Numbered from the stretch's first letter, positions 29,648 through 38,766 are shown. The stretch is 64,000 nucleotides of DNA from Alphaproteobacteria bacterium (GCA_016124335.1 WGNX01000001.1:97423-161422); one strand, 5' to 3'. A program made the numbers and translations. Notes: generated by a model not told the origin, from the sequence alone.

Positions 29648-30871
29648 TTGAACGACGTCAAGAAAAAGAAGAAATCCCTTTCGCCGATCCTCGATCAGAT
29701 CGTCCACGGCGGGTCGGCCGTGGCGCTCAATCTGATCAAGGTGTCGCCGCACGCTGGCGACCGGCAGATGTTCCGGCAGCCCAGCCTGAACAAGACGATC
29801 ATCTTCAAGTACCCGAATTTCGAGCAGCAGATCGCCGACGCGCCGCCGGCAGCGCCTGCGCCGGCATCGAAGGGTGCGGCGGCGGCCAAACCGGCAGCGG
29901 CCCCCGCCCCGGCGACCGAAGCGCCGAAAGCGGACCGTCCGATCGAGACGGCAATCTACGTTCCGCACGATGCCAACGAGATTCCGGCCGGCGGCTATGC
30001 GATCTATCTGCGGCAGCGGGATTTCGTGAAGCTGCTGAAGCATCATGTCGGCGTCGATTTCGAGGAGGGCAACGCCGAGTTCGAGCGGGACGTCGAGATC
30101 CTGCGTACGATCGACACGATTCCCTCGCTCGATCCGTTCTTGCTGAAAAGCGCCCTCCAGAAATACCTTTCCGAGATCCATCCGGCGTATTTTGCGATTT
30201 CGGAGGAAGAGGAAAACGGCATCAAGTCGCTCATCGCCGAAAAGGTGAACCCGATCGTCGCGCGGGCTCTCGGCCTCAAGAATGCCGCCGACGTCAACGA
30301 ACGTTCCCAACGCTTCCTGCAGGCGCTGTGGGACCCGACGATGCCCGAAGCGAAGCTCTTCGTTTCGGCATTCGGCATTTCCGGCGATCAAGCCCAGATG
30401 ATCTTCGAAGGCTGGAAGGGCGTCACGTTCTACGAGCACACGTTCAACAAGAACCTGCAGTCCGTCGCGACGGTTCTGCGCTGGCTCAACGGGCCGGACG
30501 CCACGCCGCTCGACATCCGCGAATACAAGCACTTCAAGGAACAGCAGGACATGTTCCGACAGGCGGTCGTGCGCAAGTTGCGCAATCTGATCGCCAACGT
30601 GAACGGGATTTTCGGCGAGTATACCGACTGCCACGGCAAATTCCTGAACGGCGGCGATCCCAAACCGTTCCGCAACTTCCTTGCCGGCGTCTATCGGCGA
30701 TATTGGATTCTCGGTTACTGCTCGATGGCCGTGCTTCACACGGTCAATATCTACGAGCGCTACATGCAGGCGGCGATCAAGAACCGGCTTCAGTTCGAGC
30801 AGGTCGAAGAAATGCTCAAGCGCATGGATGCCTCGCTTTCCAGCCAGGCGAACGTCCAGGGTGGTCTTTAA
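29648..30871 (+). CDS. Unrecognised 407-residue protein with basic N-terminus and Ala/Pro-rich linker
   Basis: I do not recognise the family. It starts at a TTG with MNDVKKKKKS. Residues 1-58 form a basic segment with QPSLNKTIIFKYPNF. Residues 64-98 are an Ala/Pro-rich linker. Residues 100-407 look like a mostly helical globular domain: AIYLRQRDFVKLLKHHVGV, EEENGIKSLIAEKVNPIVA, FEGWKGVTFYEHTFNKNL, and RRYWILGYCSMAVLHTVNI. There is no signal peptide or clear membrane helix, so it is probably cytoplasmic. The codon use looks like that of its neighbours. It stands alone and converges on the RidA-like gene, overlapping its end by 4 bases. Confidence 0.8.
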   Translation: MNDVKKKKKSLSPILDQIVHGGSAVALNLIKVSPHAGDRQMFRQPSLNKTIIFKYPNFEQQIADAPPAAPAPASKGAAAAKPAAAPAPATEAPKADRPIETAIYVPHDANEIPAGGYAIYLRQRDFVKLLKHHVGVDFEEGNAEFERDVEILRTIDTIPSLDPFLLKSALQKYLSEIHPAYFAISEEEENGIKSLIAEKVNPIVARALGLKNAADVNERSQRFLQALWDPTMPEAKLFVSAFGISGDQAQMIFEGWKGVTFYEHTFNKNLQSVATVLRWLNGPDATPLDIREYKHFKEQQDMFRQAVVRKLRNLIANVNGIFGEYTDCHGKFLNGGDPKPFRNFLAGVYRRYWILGYCSMAVLHTVNIYERYMQAAIKNRLQFEQVEEMLKRMDASLSSQANVQGGL

Positions 30872-31263
30872 GGCTTCGCTTCGCGCGCGGCGACGATCTC
30901 GATTTCGACCTTGAACTCGGGCCGGGTGAATCCGGCAACCATCATGAGCGTGGAAGCCGGCGGCTCGTGTCCTGCAAACCAGCGGTCGCGCGCCGCCATG
31001 TAGGGTTTCAGGCCGTCACGGTCGATCACGAACGCGTTCACGCGCACGACGTCACCCCGCCCCATTCCCGCCGAGCGCAGGATCGCGTCGAGATTGGCGA
31101 ATATGAGATCGCATTGGGCCTCGATCCCCGCCGGCACCGACCCGTCCCTGGCGATCGCCAACTGGCCGGAAGCAAATAGCATCCGGCCCGGCGTGGCGAT
31201 TTCGACGGCATGGACATAGCGGGCGAGCGGCGGGGCAAGTTCGGGCGGCAGATGGCGTTTCAT
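30868..31263 (-). CDS. RidA/YjgF-family protein, catalytic Arg apparently missing
   Basis: The 131-residue product begins MKRHLPPELAPPLARYVHAVE. Family features are FASGQLAI, QCDLIFANLDAILRSAGM, and a C-terminal KVEIEIVAA. True RidA imine deaminases have Arg in the motif P-A-R-S/T. Here the segment reads EPPASTLMMV, with Ala in that place. It is therefore more likely a Rid4-7 type with another role than an enamine/imine deaminase. It is divergent from the creatininase-like gene. Confidence 0.85.
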   Translation of the reverse strand: MKRHLPPELAPPLARYVHAVEIATPGRMLFASGQLAIARDGSVPAGIEAQCDLIFANLDAILRSAGMGRGDVVRVNAFVIDRDGLKPYMAARDRWFAGHEPPASTLMMVAGFTRPEFKVEIEIVAAREAKP

Positions 31264-31345
31264 GAGGATTCGTCCGGCGGCCTGTGGCGTTGGCGGGGCG
31301 GCTCGACTATATAACCGGACTGCACGGGACGGGAGCGGCAGATCG

Positions 31346-32149
31346 ATGGGCAAGGCTTGGCGCTGGTGGCTGGACATGACAACGGAGGATTTTCGCGAGC
31401 TCGATCCCGCGAGAACCGTCGCTCTGCTGCCCGTGGCTGCCGTCGAACAGCACGGCCCCCATCTTCCGGTCTCGGTTGATGCGACCCTTGCGCGCGGCAT
31501 CGTGACGGCATCGACATCCCATTTCGGCGATGACCTGCCGGTCTACATCTTGCCGCAGTCCGATGTGGGAAAGTCGAACGAGCATCTGGCGTTCCCCGGC
31601 ACGCTCTCCTATTCGGCGGAAACCCTGATCCGGATGTGGACGGAGATCGGCGAATGCGTGCATCGGGCCGGTATCCGCAAGTTCGTGATGTTCAACAGCC
31701 ACGGCGGCCAGCCACAGATCATGGACATCGTCGCCCGGGACCTGCGCGTGCGGCTGAAGATGGCAGCCGTCGCCGCATCGTGGTGGGCCTACGGCCTGCC
31801 CGACGGGCTCTGGAACGCGCAGGAAGCGAAGCTTGGCATCCATGCCGGCGGCGTCGAAACGTCGATGATGCTTCACCTGGCGCCAGATAAGGTGCGGCGT
31901 GACCGGATCGCCAATTTCAAGCCGGGCCAGCTCGAACTCGCGAAGGAGTTCAAGCTTCTTGCCTATACCGGCAATAGCGCGCTTGCCTGGCAGACGCAGG
32001 ACATCCACCCGTCCGGGGCGGTGGGCGATGCGACCGATTCCGACGCCGAGCGTGGCCGCAAGGTCGTCGACCACGCCGCGCGCAAACTTGCCGAACTGCT
32101 GGCCGAGGTGTCGCGCTTTCCGCTCGACCGGCTCAAGGACTACGCGTGA
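31346..32149 (+). CDS. Creatininase-family amidohydrolase
   Basis: The 267-residue protein carries the creatininase metal motifs: AVEQHGPHLPVSVD (Glu and His ligands), and MFNSHGGQPQ, and HAGGVETSMML with the conserved Glu. The start at MGKAWRWW (31346) has GGGAG upstream. Family members include creatinine amidohydrolase, MftE peptidase and a formamide hydrolase of riboflavin synthesis (ArfB); the exact reaction is not clear. The stop overlaps the next start by 4 bases (GTGA), so they form one operon. Confidence 0.88.
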   Translation: MGKAWRWWLDMTTEDFRELDPARTVALLPVAAVEQHGPHLPVSVDATLARGIVTASTSHFGDDLPVYILPQSDVGKSNEHLAFPGTLSYSAETLIRMWTEIGECVHRAGIRKFVMFNSHGGQPQIMDIVARDLRVRLKMAAVAASWWAYGLPDGLWNAQEAKLGIHAGGVETSMMLHLAPDKVRRDRIANFKPGQLELAKEFKLLAYTGNSALAWQTQDIHPSGAVGDATDSDAERGRKVVDHAARKLAELLAEVSRFPLDRLKDYA

Positions 32150-32724
32150 CGGTGCGCCCGATGCCCCGCTTCCGCGACCAGTCTCTCATTCCGGCAGAAG
32201 CCGTACGGCTGACGGCACTTGGCGAACTTGCGCTCGGCGAAGTCAGTCTCGGGATCCTTTCTGCCTCGGTCCGGGGCTTCGTCTCACGCCTGATGGGGCC
32301 GTCGCTCGACGTGCTCGGCCTGTCGATCGAACAGCTGCGCTACGAAGGGCTGATCGAGCCCGTCGGCCGACGTGCCGGCCCGGGACAGAGCCTTACCGCC
32401 GACACCGTCCTGCGATTGACCGACCAGGGGCGCACGGCGCTCGTCGATCTGCTGCGCAGTCCCGTGCGTGCACCCATGACCGACCTTTCCAAGATGGTCG
32501 TCGCACTGAAATTGCGTTTTTTTGATCTGCTGCCGGCCGAAGACCGGGAAGCGCAGCTTGAACAGCTTGTCGAGATGTCGGAAACGGAAATCGCCCGGCT
32601 GACGGACCTAGCACGCCGCGGCTACGAAGGTCTGCTGGCCGAGTGGCTCGCAAGCGACATCGCCGAGGCGGAGCGCTGGCGTGACTGGTATCAAGCCAAA
32701 CTCGACGCAGTGCGCGCTCGCTAG
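32146..32724 (+). CDS. PadR-like winged-helix regulator
   Basis: The 192-residue product starts at a GTG overlapping the creatininase stop; an ATG at 32161 is a possible alternative. The N-terminal half resembles a PadR winged helix (LSIEQLRYEGLIEPVG, LRLTDQGRTALVDLL). The C-terminal half is a long helical, acidic region like the PadR dimer domain. It may regulate the creatininase-like gene with which it is coupled. The family call is tentative. Its stop overlaps the convergent SDR gene by 4 bases (CTAG). Confidence 0.6.
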   Translation: MTVRPMPRFRDQSLIPAEAVRLTALGELALGEVSLGILSASVRGFVSRLMGPSLDVLGLSIEQLRYEGLIEPVGRRAGPGQSLTADTVLRLTDQGRTALVDLLRSPVRAPMTDLSKMVVALKLRFFDLLPAEDREAQLEQLVEMSETEIARLTDLARRGYEGLLAEWLASDIAEAERWRDWYQAKLDAVRAR

Positions 32725-33458
32725 AGCAGCTGCTGGCCGCCAGTCACGAAGACCTCACTGCCCGTGACATAGCCGAAATCCGCATCGCACAGCCGATGGA
32801 TGACCGAAGCGACTTCCGCAGCCGTTCCCATGCGCTGCATGGGGATGCGGGTGATCAACGGCTCGTAGTCGACCGAGACCATTTCCGTCTCGATTTCGCC
32901 CGGCGCCACCGCGTTGACCCGCACGCCAAGCGGCGCAAATTCAACCGCCATCTCGCGCGTAAGGCCGGACAGTGCCGCTTTCGAGGTTGAATAAGCCGAC
33001 CCGGCGAACGGATGCGCGCGATGGCCGGCGATAGACGTGACATTGACGACGGCGCCGCGTGCACGCGCGAGTGCACCCGCAAATCCCCGCGAAAGCTCGA
33101 GCGGCGCGTAGAAATTCAACTCGAATACGCGATGCCAGCCTTCGATCTCGCCATGGAGGACGCCCAGACGCTCCTTGTACGGGGTTTTCGGGCTTATGCC
33201 GGCATTGTTCACAAGCGCGTCGAGCGGGGCATCTCCCAGCCGGTCGTTGATTTCGGCCACGAAACGCGCGCGATCGGCCGGAACGGAAAGGTCGCACGGG
33301 ACATGGTGCGCCCAGTTGGCATCCACCCGGCATTCCTTCGGGATGTCCTCGCGCGAACACGTGAAGAGCCGCCAGCCATGCTCGGCAAACCGCTTGACGG
33401 TGGCATGACCGATGCCACGCGAGGCACCTGTCAGAACGAGGGTCTTTGGACGATCCAT
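32721..33458 (-). CDS. Short-chain dehydrogenase/reductase
   Basis: The 245-residue enzyme has the NAD(P)-binding motif TGASRGIG, the NNAGIS motif, and the catalytic set S144-ish in NVTSIAGH with YSTSK. The C-terminal loop is VNAVAPGEIETEM, typical of FabG-like SDRs. The substrate cannot be told from sequence. It is close to the sugar locus but separated by several unrelated genes. Confidence 0.9.
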   Translation of the reverse strand: MDRPKTLVLTGASRGIGHATVKRFAEHGWRLFTCSREDIPKECRVDANWAHHVPCDLSVPADRARFVAEINDRLGDAPLDALVNNAGISPKTPYKERLGVLHGEIEGWHRVFELNFYAPLELSRGFAGALARARGAVVNVTSIAGHRAHPFAGSAYSTSKAALSGLTREMAVEFAPLGVRVNAVAPGEIETEMVSVDYEPLITRIPMQRMGTAAEVASVIHRLCDADFGYVTGSEVFVTGGQQLL

Positions 33459-33493
33459 GCCGGGCGCAGTCTAGCCGCGCAGCATCAAGCCCG

Positions 33494-33850
33494 CTAGCGG
33501 ACCGAGACGACCTTGAACGGCCGAGCCTGGCCGTCATGTTCGGTAATCGTCACATATTCGCCCGGAACGAACGAATGGCGGTCGAATTTGAAGATCGGTT
33601 CGTCGTCCGCATCACCCTTTGCATACGAAAATACCCAGCGCCCGTGCGTATGGATCAGCAGGCCGCGTTCGTCGGCCTCGCCGCGCCAGAAGCGATGCAC
33701 CGAGCAAAGCGCCTTGTCCTTCTTCCACCCTTCGGCGTCGAAGTGCCCGGCCGTGTCGAGGGGGGCGGAAAATTCGTAGCCGCAGGCGGAATCCCCTTCG
33801 GGCTTGTCCTTGGTGCGCGCAAGTTCGAGACGGATGTGCTTGAGAGTCAT
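33494..33850 (-). CDS. Unknown conserved-looking small protein
   Basis: The 118-residue product starts MTLKHIRLELARTKDKPEG. It is acidic and rich in aromatic residues and His (HRFWRGEADERGLLIHTHG, FKFDRHSFVPGEYVTI). It has no signal peptide or membrane segment. The pattern suggests a compact beta-rich domain. I do not recognise the family. It is the distal gene of a pair with the 91-residue gene 28 bases upstream. Confidence 0.7.
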   Translation of the reverse strand: MTLKHIRLELARTKDKPEGDSACGYEFSAPLDTAGHFDAEGWKKDKALCSVHRFWRGEADERGLLIHTHGRWVFSYAKGDADDEPIFKFDRHSFVPGEYVTITEHDGQARPFKVVSVR

Positions 33851-33878
33851 CTTGTTCGTATCCTTCGGTCGTCGGAAA

Positions 33879-34154
33879 TCAGGCAACTCGGTCCGGGTTT
33901 TCCGGGTGCGTCCTGCAGAAATGCTGCATGGCCATCTTGAGCCTGGCCGCGTGCGCATGGTTGCCGCGCGCGGTGGCGTTCTCGAGATCGTCGAGGATCA
34001 TGCGCTTGACCATCTGCCGGCCGTCGGGCGTGACGATGAGCCAGTTTCCCAGTTCCATCGCCGCGATTTCGGGGATGTGCTCGTGCTCGGCGATCGCGCG
34101 AACTTCATCGGCGGTGAGTTCGCACAGCGACAGGCAATCGACCCAACTCAGCAT
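33879..34154 (-). CDS. Unknown small helical protein
   Basis: The 91-residue product starts MLSWVDCLSLCELTADEV, with GGAGG before the ATG. It looks fully helical and contains AIAEHEHIPEIAAMELGNW, then a C-terminal basic, His-rich helix (NATARGNHAHAARLKMAMQ) with a late Cys. I do not recognise the family. It lies between the stress-protein gene and the 118-residue gene on the same strand, likely in one transcript. Confidence 0.7.
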   Translation of the reverse strand: MLSWVDCLSLCELTADEVRAIAEHEHIPEIAAMELGNWLIVTPDGRQMVKRMILDDLENATARGNHAHAARLKMAMQHFCRTHPENPDRVA

Positions 34155-34190
34155 GGCACCCCTCCCCCCGAGGTGCCGGAACCTGTGGCG

Positions 34191-35018
34191 TCAGTGCGCC
34201 ATCAGGACCGGCAGGTCGGCGTTCTGCAGCATGTAGCGTGTGACGCCGCCGAATACGAGCTGACGCAGCCGGCTATGCGTGTAGGCACCCATTACTAGCA
34301 GCCCGCAACCCGCGCGGCGCGCTTCGGCAAGCACGTGCGGCCCGGCCTGAATCGTCGGCACGTCGGCACGCGCAAGTTCGATCTTGATTCCGTGACGCTC
34401 CATATAAGCCTCGAGCGGCTTCGTATCGTCCTCGGCCACGTTCTTGCCGGCGACGATGCAGACCACGCGCGGCGCGCCTTTCATGAAGGGAAGCCCGGCG
34501 CCGAGCGCGCGGGCAGCCTCGCGACTGCCGTTCCAGGCGAAGGCGATGGGGCTGCTGAAGTCCATGTCGCCCGACGGCGGCGCAATAAGCACCGGGCGGC
34601 CTGTTTCAAGAAGCGCCGTTTCGAAGGCAACCGTCGATGCGATCGCCTCGTCGTCCGCCGGTCGCGGAAGGACGATCAGGTCGGCAAAGCGCCCGTGCCG
34701 CGCGATCGCGTCTTCCTCCGACCCGGACGGCTCGACAAGGGTGGCATCCACATTTGCACCCTTGATCCACGCCTGGTAATTCGCGCGCGCGTTCTCCGCA
34801 CGGCGATTGAGGTCCTTTTCGGCGGCCGTGACGATCTGTTCGACAAGCGCGCCCGAGGCGCCTTCGCCGACAAACGGGATCGAATCGCGTGGGTCGCCGG
34901 CCGCATGGAGCGCTTCGACATGCCCGCCAAAGCGGCGCACGACGGCCGCAGCCGCAGCAAGCGTGCGCGTGTCCGAGGGGGCGCCCGCCATCGGGGCGAG
35001 TAGAACCTTGTAGCTCAT
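34191..35018 (-). CDS. Tandem-domain universal stress protein
   Basis: The 275-residue protein has two UspA-like halves. The first starts KVLLAPMAGAPSD, the second has PIAFAWNGSREAARAL. The C-terminus, LVMGAYTHSRLRQLVFGGVT, matches the ATP-binding G-x2-G-x9-G(S/T) region of UspA only loosely, and ends PVLMAH. Such tandem proteins are common in Proteobacteria and are induced by stress or low oxygen. The start at MSYKVLL (35018) is the family norm. Confidence 0.9.
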   Translation of the reverse strand: MSYKVLLAPMAGAPSDTRTLAAAAAVVRRFGGHVEALHAAGDPRDSIPFVGEGASGALVEQIVTAAEKDLNRRAENARANYQAWIKGANVDATLVEPSGSEEDAIARHGRFADLIVLPRPADDEAIASTVAFETALLETGRPVLIAPPSGDMDFSSPIAFAWNGSREAARALGAGLPFMKGAPRVVCIVAGKNVAEDDTKPLEAYMERHGIKIELARADVPTIQAGPHVLAEARRAGCGLLVMGAYTHSRLRQLVFGGVTRYMLQNADLPVLMAH

Positions 35019-35124
35019 CGCAGCCTCCGTTCGATGTCGCGGCCATTTCGGCCGCCTTGTCGATACGATATTGAACTTCTGCAAAAAGGCTACGCCATTT
35101 GCCAGATCGTTCCATTGACTTGGG

Positions 35125-36618
35125 TCAACCGCGCCGAAGCCATGCGCGTGCGGCATCCAATGTGTCAGACGGCATGCGGCTTGCGTCGATTTCCTGCCAT
35201 TCTTTCGCCACACAGCGGCGCGCGCTCTGCTCGCGCACGATATCGCCGTCCGCATCGGACGCATCCCCGCGTCGAGCGGCGACACGCGAAAGCCGAATTT
35301 CTTCCGGGCATTCAAGCCAAAGTCCGTCGAGCCGAATTCCGCACGCCGACGCCATTTCAGCCGCCGCAAGCCGTTCGCCCAGATCGGAATAGACGGCGTC
35401 AAGCACGACGCTGTGCCCGGCAGCAAGCGCACTTGCCGCCCGTGCATGGAGGCTCGCATACACGGCCCGGCTCGCCTGCGGTGTATAGGCAGATTTCGGG
35501 AGCGGAATTTCAGGCGCAATTCCGGCCAGCCGCTTGCGCTCGACGTCACTGCGCAGGACAAGCGCGCCGGGTGCTGCCCCCAATTCCTCCGCAAGCGCCA
35601 TGCAAAGCGCTGTCTTGCCCGTCCCGGAAAGCCCGCCGACCGCGACAAGACGGGCCGGCGGCGGATGCAGGAAGCGATCGGCCATGGCAAAGCATGCCTG
35701 CGCTTCCTGCGCGGCACCCGCGGCGGCGCGCGTCTTCGCCTTGATGGCCGCACGGAGGCCGAGGAAGAGCGGAAGCAGGGCGAGCCCTTCCTCGTCCGGG
35801 CGTCGACCGAAATAGCGCGACAGCAACTGGCAGGCGAAGTCGCGACGGCCTACCCGCAGAAGGTCGACGACTAGAAATGCAAGATCGAAGAGCGTGTCGA
35901 TGCACGAAATCCGGTCGTCGAATTCGATCGCGTCGAACAGGAGCGGGCGACCGTCAAACGTCGCGATGTTGCGCAGATGCAGATCACCGTGGCACCGGCG
36001 AACCGAGCCTTGCGCCGAACGCCGCGCGATCAAGGCAGCATGCCGAATGATCTCCGCACGCGTCTCCCGATCGAGATTCTCGACCTGTTCGCGTGGAAAA
36101 ATCCTGACAAGGTCGATATTGTTGCCGTCGGCGGTCCAGATCAGATCCGCAGCCGATCCGTGTTCAGGCGTTGCTTGCGCACCGTCATGGAATTCCGCAA
36201 CTGCATCGGCAAGCGCACGAATGTCGCCGGCCGATATCGTCCCGGCTGCAATGCGCAAGTCCCAAATCCCGTTGTCCGGGAAGCGCCGCATCTCGACGAC
36301 CCAGTCGACGCCGGATTCGCCGACGTTCCCAAGCCTTAGCCGGTCGCCATCGCGCACGATCGGACGGACGGCGAGATACAGGTCAGGCGCCGTCCGGCGG
36401 TTGACGGAGAGTTCGGCCTCGCACGCTTTGCGGCGACTGTTCGCGGTCGAAAAATCCAGATAAGGAAATTTGACCGCCCGCTTCAGTTTGTAGGCGCGGT
36501 CGCCCGCCAGAAAGACCGCGGAAATATGGGTGTCGATCCGCCGTACCCCGCCATCCGGGTTTGAATAGGTCGCCGGATCGGCAAGGAGGGCCAGCGTTTG
36601 CGACTGGTCGTCCGGCAT
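35125..36618 (-). CDS. Phosphotransferase-like plus AAA kinase fusion protein
   Basis: The 497-residue protein has two parts. Residues 1-330 are an aminoglycoside-phosphotransferase-like fold, with HGDLHLRN as the catalytic loop and LLFDAIEFDD as the metal motif. Residues 335-497 are a P-loop kinase with GGLSGTGKTALCMAL as Walker A and a lid region rich in Arg. This fusion is known from many bacteria, but its substrate is not. The ATG at 36618 overlaps the stop of the upstream cation exporter gene (TGATG), so they are translated together. Confidence 0.85.
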   Translation of the reverse strand: MPDDQSQTLALLADPATYSNPDGGVRRIDTHISAVFLAGDRAYKLKRAVKFPYLDFSTANSRRKACEAELSVNRRTAPDLYLAVRPIVRDGDRLRLGNVGESGVDWVVEMRRFPDNGIWDLRIAAGTISAGDIRALADAVAEFHDGAQATPEHGSAADLIWTADGNNIDLVRIFPREQVENLDRETRAEIIRHAALIARRSAQGSVRRCHGDLHLRNIATFDGRPLLFDAIEFDDRISCIDTLFDLAFLVVDLLRVGRRDFACQLLSRYFGRRPDEEGLALLPLFLGLRAAIKAKTRAAAGAAQEAQACFAMADRFLHPPPARLVAVGGLSGTGKTALCMALAEELGAAPGALVLRSDVERKRLAGIAPEIPLPKSAYTPQASRAVYASLHARAASALAAGHSVVLDAVYSDLGERLAAAEMASACGIRLDGLWLECPEEIRLSRVAARRGDASDADGDIVREQSARRCVAKEWQEIDASRMPSDTLDAARAWLRRG

Positions 36619-37538
36619 CAAACGGGCGCGCGCACGCGCTCGATCACGCCGGTCGGGTCCATGTGCGCGATCACGTCGGCACCCGGGAACGCCGCCTCGA
36701 TGGCCGCCTCGACAGCATCGGCGGCCGCGTGTGCACGCAGGAGCGAAAGGGCGCCATCCATTTCCAGATGCAGCTGGACATGGATGCTTGATCCGTTTGC
36801 GCGCGTACGCAGGTCGTGGACGCTGCGGATGTCCGGATGGGCGCGCGCGATGGCGATGATCTGTGCGCGTGTGTCTTCCGGCAATTCGCGATCCATCAGA
36901 TGGTCGAGCGAATCGCGCCCGATCGTCCATGCGCCGCGAAGGATCCATGCACCGATCGCGAGGCCGAAAATCGGATCGATTGCCTGGATCCCGAACCACA
37001 TCGAGGCGGAAAGCGAGACGGCCACACCGCCGTTCAGCAAGAAGTCGGATGCGTAGTGCAGCCGGTCGGCGCCGATCGCGACCGACCCGGTCCGGCGCAC
37101 GACGTATTTCTGGAACTGGACGAGCCCGAACGTCAGCACCATCGAGAGTGCCATCACCGCAAGGCCGACAACGCCATTGTCGACCGGTACCGGCGTGACG
37201 AGCCTGTGACTTGCTTCCGACAGCAGGAGCAACGCCGAGCCGGCGATGAACGCCGACTGGACGAGCCCTGCGACGGCCTCAGCCTTGCCATGCCCGAACC
37301 GGTGCTCCGCATCGGCGGGCGCAAGCGCATGGCGGACGGCAACGAGATTGACGATTGATGCCGCCGCATCCAGCAGCGAGTCGAGCAGGCTCGACAGGAC
37401 CGAGACCGAATCGGTCAATATCCATGCGACCGTCTTGGCGGCGATGAGGACGCATGCCACCACGACGGAGGCATACGTCGCCTGCCGCATCAGGCGGCCG
37501 CGCGTCTCGGCATCGACGGGGATTTCGGCCGGCGACAT
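36618..37538 (-). CDS. Cation diffusion facilitator, FieF-like
   Basis: The 306-residue protein has six membrane segments and a C-terminal cytoplasmic domain. The metal site is DSLLDAAASIVNL (DxxxD) in TM2 and HYASDFLLNGG (HxxxD) in TM5, as in FieF/YiiP. The C-terminal domain has VHDLRTRANGSSIHVQLHLEM. It probably exports Fe2+ or Zn2+. The ATG at 37538 is preferred; a TTG twelve codons upstream would overlap pdxH. Confidence 0.92.
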   Translation of the reverse strand: MSPAEIPVDAETRGRLMRQATYASVVVACVLIAAKTVAWILTDSVSVLSSLLDSLLDAAASIVNLVAVRHALAPADAEHRFGHGKAEAVAGLVQSAFIAGSALLLLSEASHRLVTPVPVDNGVVGLAVMALSMVLTFGLVQFQKYVVRRTGSVAIGADRLHYASDFLLNGGVAVSLSASMWFGIQAIDPIFGLAIGAWILRGAWTIGRDSLDHLMDRELPEDTRAQIIAIARAHPDIRSVHDLRTRANGSSIHVQLHLEMDGALSLLRAHAAADAVEAAIEAAFPGADVIAHMDPTGVIERVRAPV

Positions 37539-37546
37539 GCGTGCCG

Positions 37547-38161
37547 TCAGGGGAAAAGGCGCCGGGTCGACCAACCCGCGCCATCGCGCTCATACATCAC
37601 GCGCTCATGCAGGCGGAACGGCCGATCGTGCCAGAACTCGATCGCCTGCGGCACGACGCGGAAGCCCGACCAATGCGGCGGCCGCGGCACGGCGCCGATG
37701 GCATACTTGATGCCGAACTCGGCGACGCGCTTTTCAAGCTCGAACCTGCCGGCAAGCGGCCGCGACTGGATCGACGCCCAGGCCCCGATCTGGCTGCCGC
37801 GCGCGCGCGAGGCAAAATATTCGTCCGCCTCGGCATCGCTCACGACTTCGACGGCACCCTGAATGCGCACCTGCCGGCGCAGCGACTTCCAGTGGAAAAG
37901 CAGGGCCGCCTTGGGATGCGCCAGAAGCTCGGTGCCTTTGCGGCTGCCGAAGTTCGTGTAAAAAACGAACCCGCGCGAATCGTATCCCTTCAGGAGGACC
38001 ATGCGTAGCGATGGCAGGCCATCCGGCCCGACGCTTGCGACCGCCATCGCATTGGCGTCGTTGGGCTCGTTCTTTTCCGCTTCCGCCAGCCATTCGCCAA
38101 ATCGGGCAAGCGGATCGACAGAAGGGTCGAGTTCGGGCACGGGCTTGGCAACATCGTCCAT
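37547..38161 (-). CDS. pdxH: Pyridoxine/pyridoxamine 5'-phosphate oxidase
   Basis: The 204-residue product is a standard PdxH. FMN and substrate features include [36 protein letters not shown], and the C-terminal [17 protein letters not shown] with the final RLFP. It makes pyridoxal 5'-phosphate from pyridoxine or pyridoxamine phosphate. It is divergent from the lipoprotein-fabI-aroC unit, an arrangement common in Alphaproteobacteria. Confidence 0.96.
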   Translation of the reverse strand: MDDVAKPVPELDPSVDPLARFGEWLAEAEKNEPNDANAMAVASVGPDGLPSLRMVLLKGYDSRGFVFYTNFGSRKGTELLAHPKAALLFHWKSLRRQVRIQGAVEVVSDAEADEYFASRARGSQIGAWASIQSRPLAGRFELEKRVAEFGIKYAIGAVPRPPHWSGFRVVPQAIEFWHDRPFRLHERVMYERDGAGWSTRRLFP

Positions 38162-38298
38162 GAAGCCTAGATAGACGTTCAGGACGGCCTGTCCAAGCGC
38201 GGCGTGGCCGCAGGGAATAGGCGGGCCGGCCGCCCGTTGTCGAATTGCGGGCGGTTCTCAAGCCGTCCCGTGCGAATCGATTGCAGAGGGTCCAAAAA

Positions 38299-38766
38299 AT
38301 GCGTGCTCTCAAGATTTTGTCCGTCGCCGGCCTGTCGCTTGCGCTGGTCGCCTGCCAGGATACCGGCACCAAGGAAGGTTTCGGCACCGTACTTGGCGGC
38401 ATCGGCGGCGCCGTCGCCGGGGCGCAATTCGGCAAGGGCAATGGCCAGCTTGTCGGCACGGCCGTTGGCGCGCTCGCCGGCGCATTCCTTGGCCGCGAAG
38501 TCGGCAAGTCGCTCGACAAGGCCGATCAGGCCCAGATGCAGCGCGCCAGCCAGCGTGCGGAATCCGCCCCGGTCGGCCAGCAGATCACCTGGTCGAACCC
38601 CGACTCGGGCAACTCCGGAACCGTGACGCCCGTGCGCGAAGGGCGCGACAATTCGGGCAATACCTGCCGCGAATACCAGTCGACCGTGACGGTCGGCGGA
38701 AAGACCGAGCAGGCCTACGGCACCGCCTGCCGGCAGGCCGACGGAAGCTGGAAAATCGTCAACTGA
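38299..38766 (+). CDS. Glycine-zipper outer-membrane lipoprotein (RT0821/Lpp0805 type)
   Basis: The 155-residue protein has a lipoprotein signal, LSLALVAC-Q, so Cys19 should be lipidated. A glycine-zipper segment follows (GTVLGGIGGAVAGAQFG, LVGTAVGALAGAFLG). The C-terminal domain has RDNSGNTCREYQSTVTVGG and a paired Cys near GTACRQ. Such 17-kDa-antigen-like proteins sit in the outer membrane. The ATG at 38299 has AGAGGG upstream. Confidence 0.88.
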   Translation: MRALKILSVAGLSLALVACQDTGTKEGFGTVLGGIGGAVAGAQFGKGNGQLVGTAVGALAGAFLGREVGKSLDKADQAQMQRASQRAESAPVGQQITWSNPDSGNSGTVTPVREGRDNSGNTCREYQSTVTVGGKTEQAYGTACRQADGSWKIVN

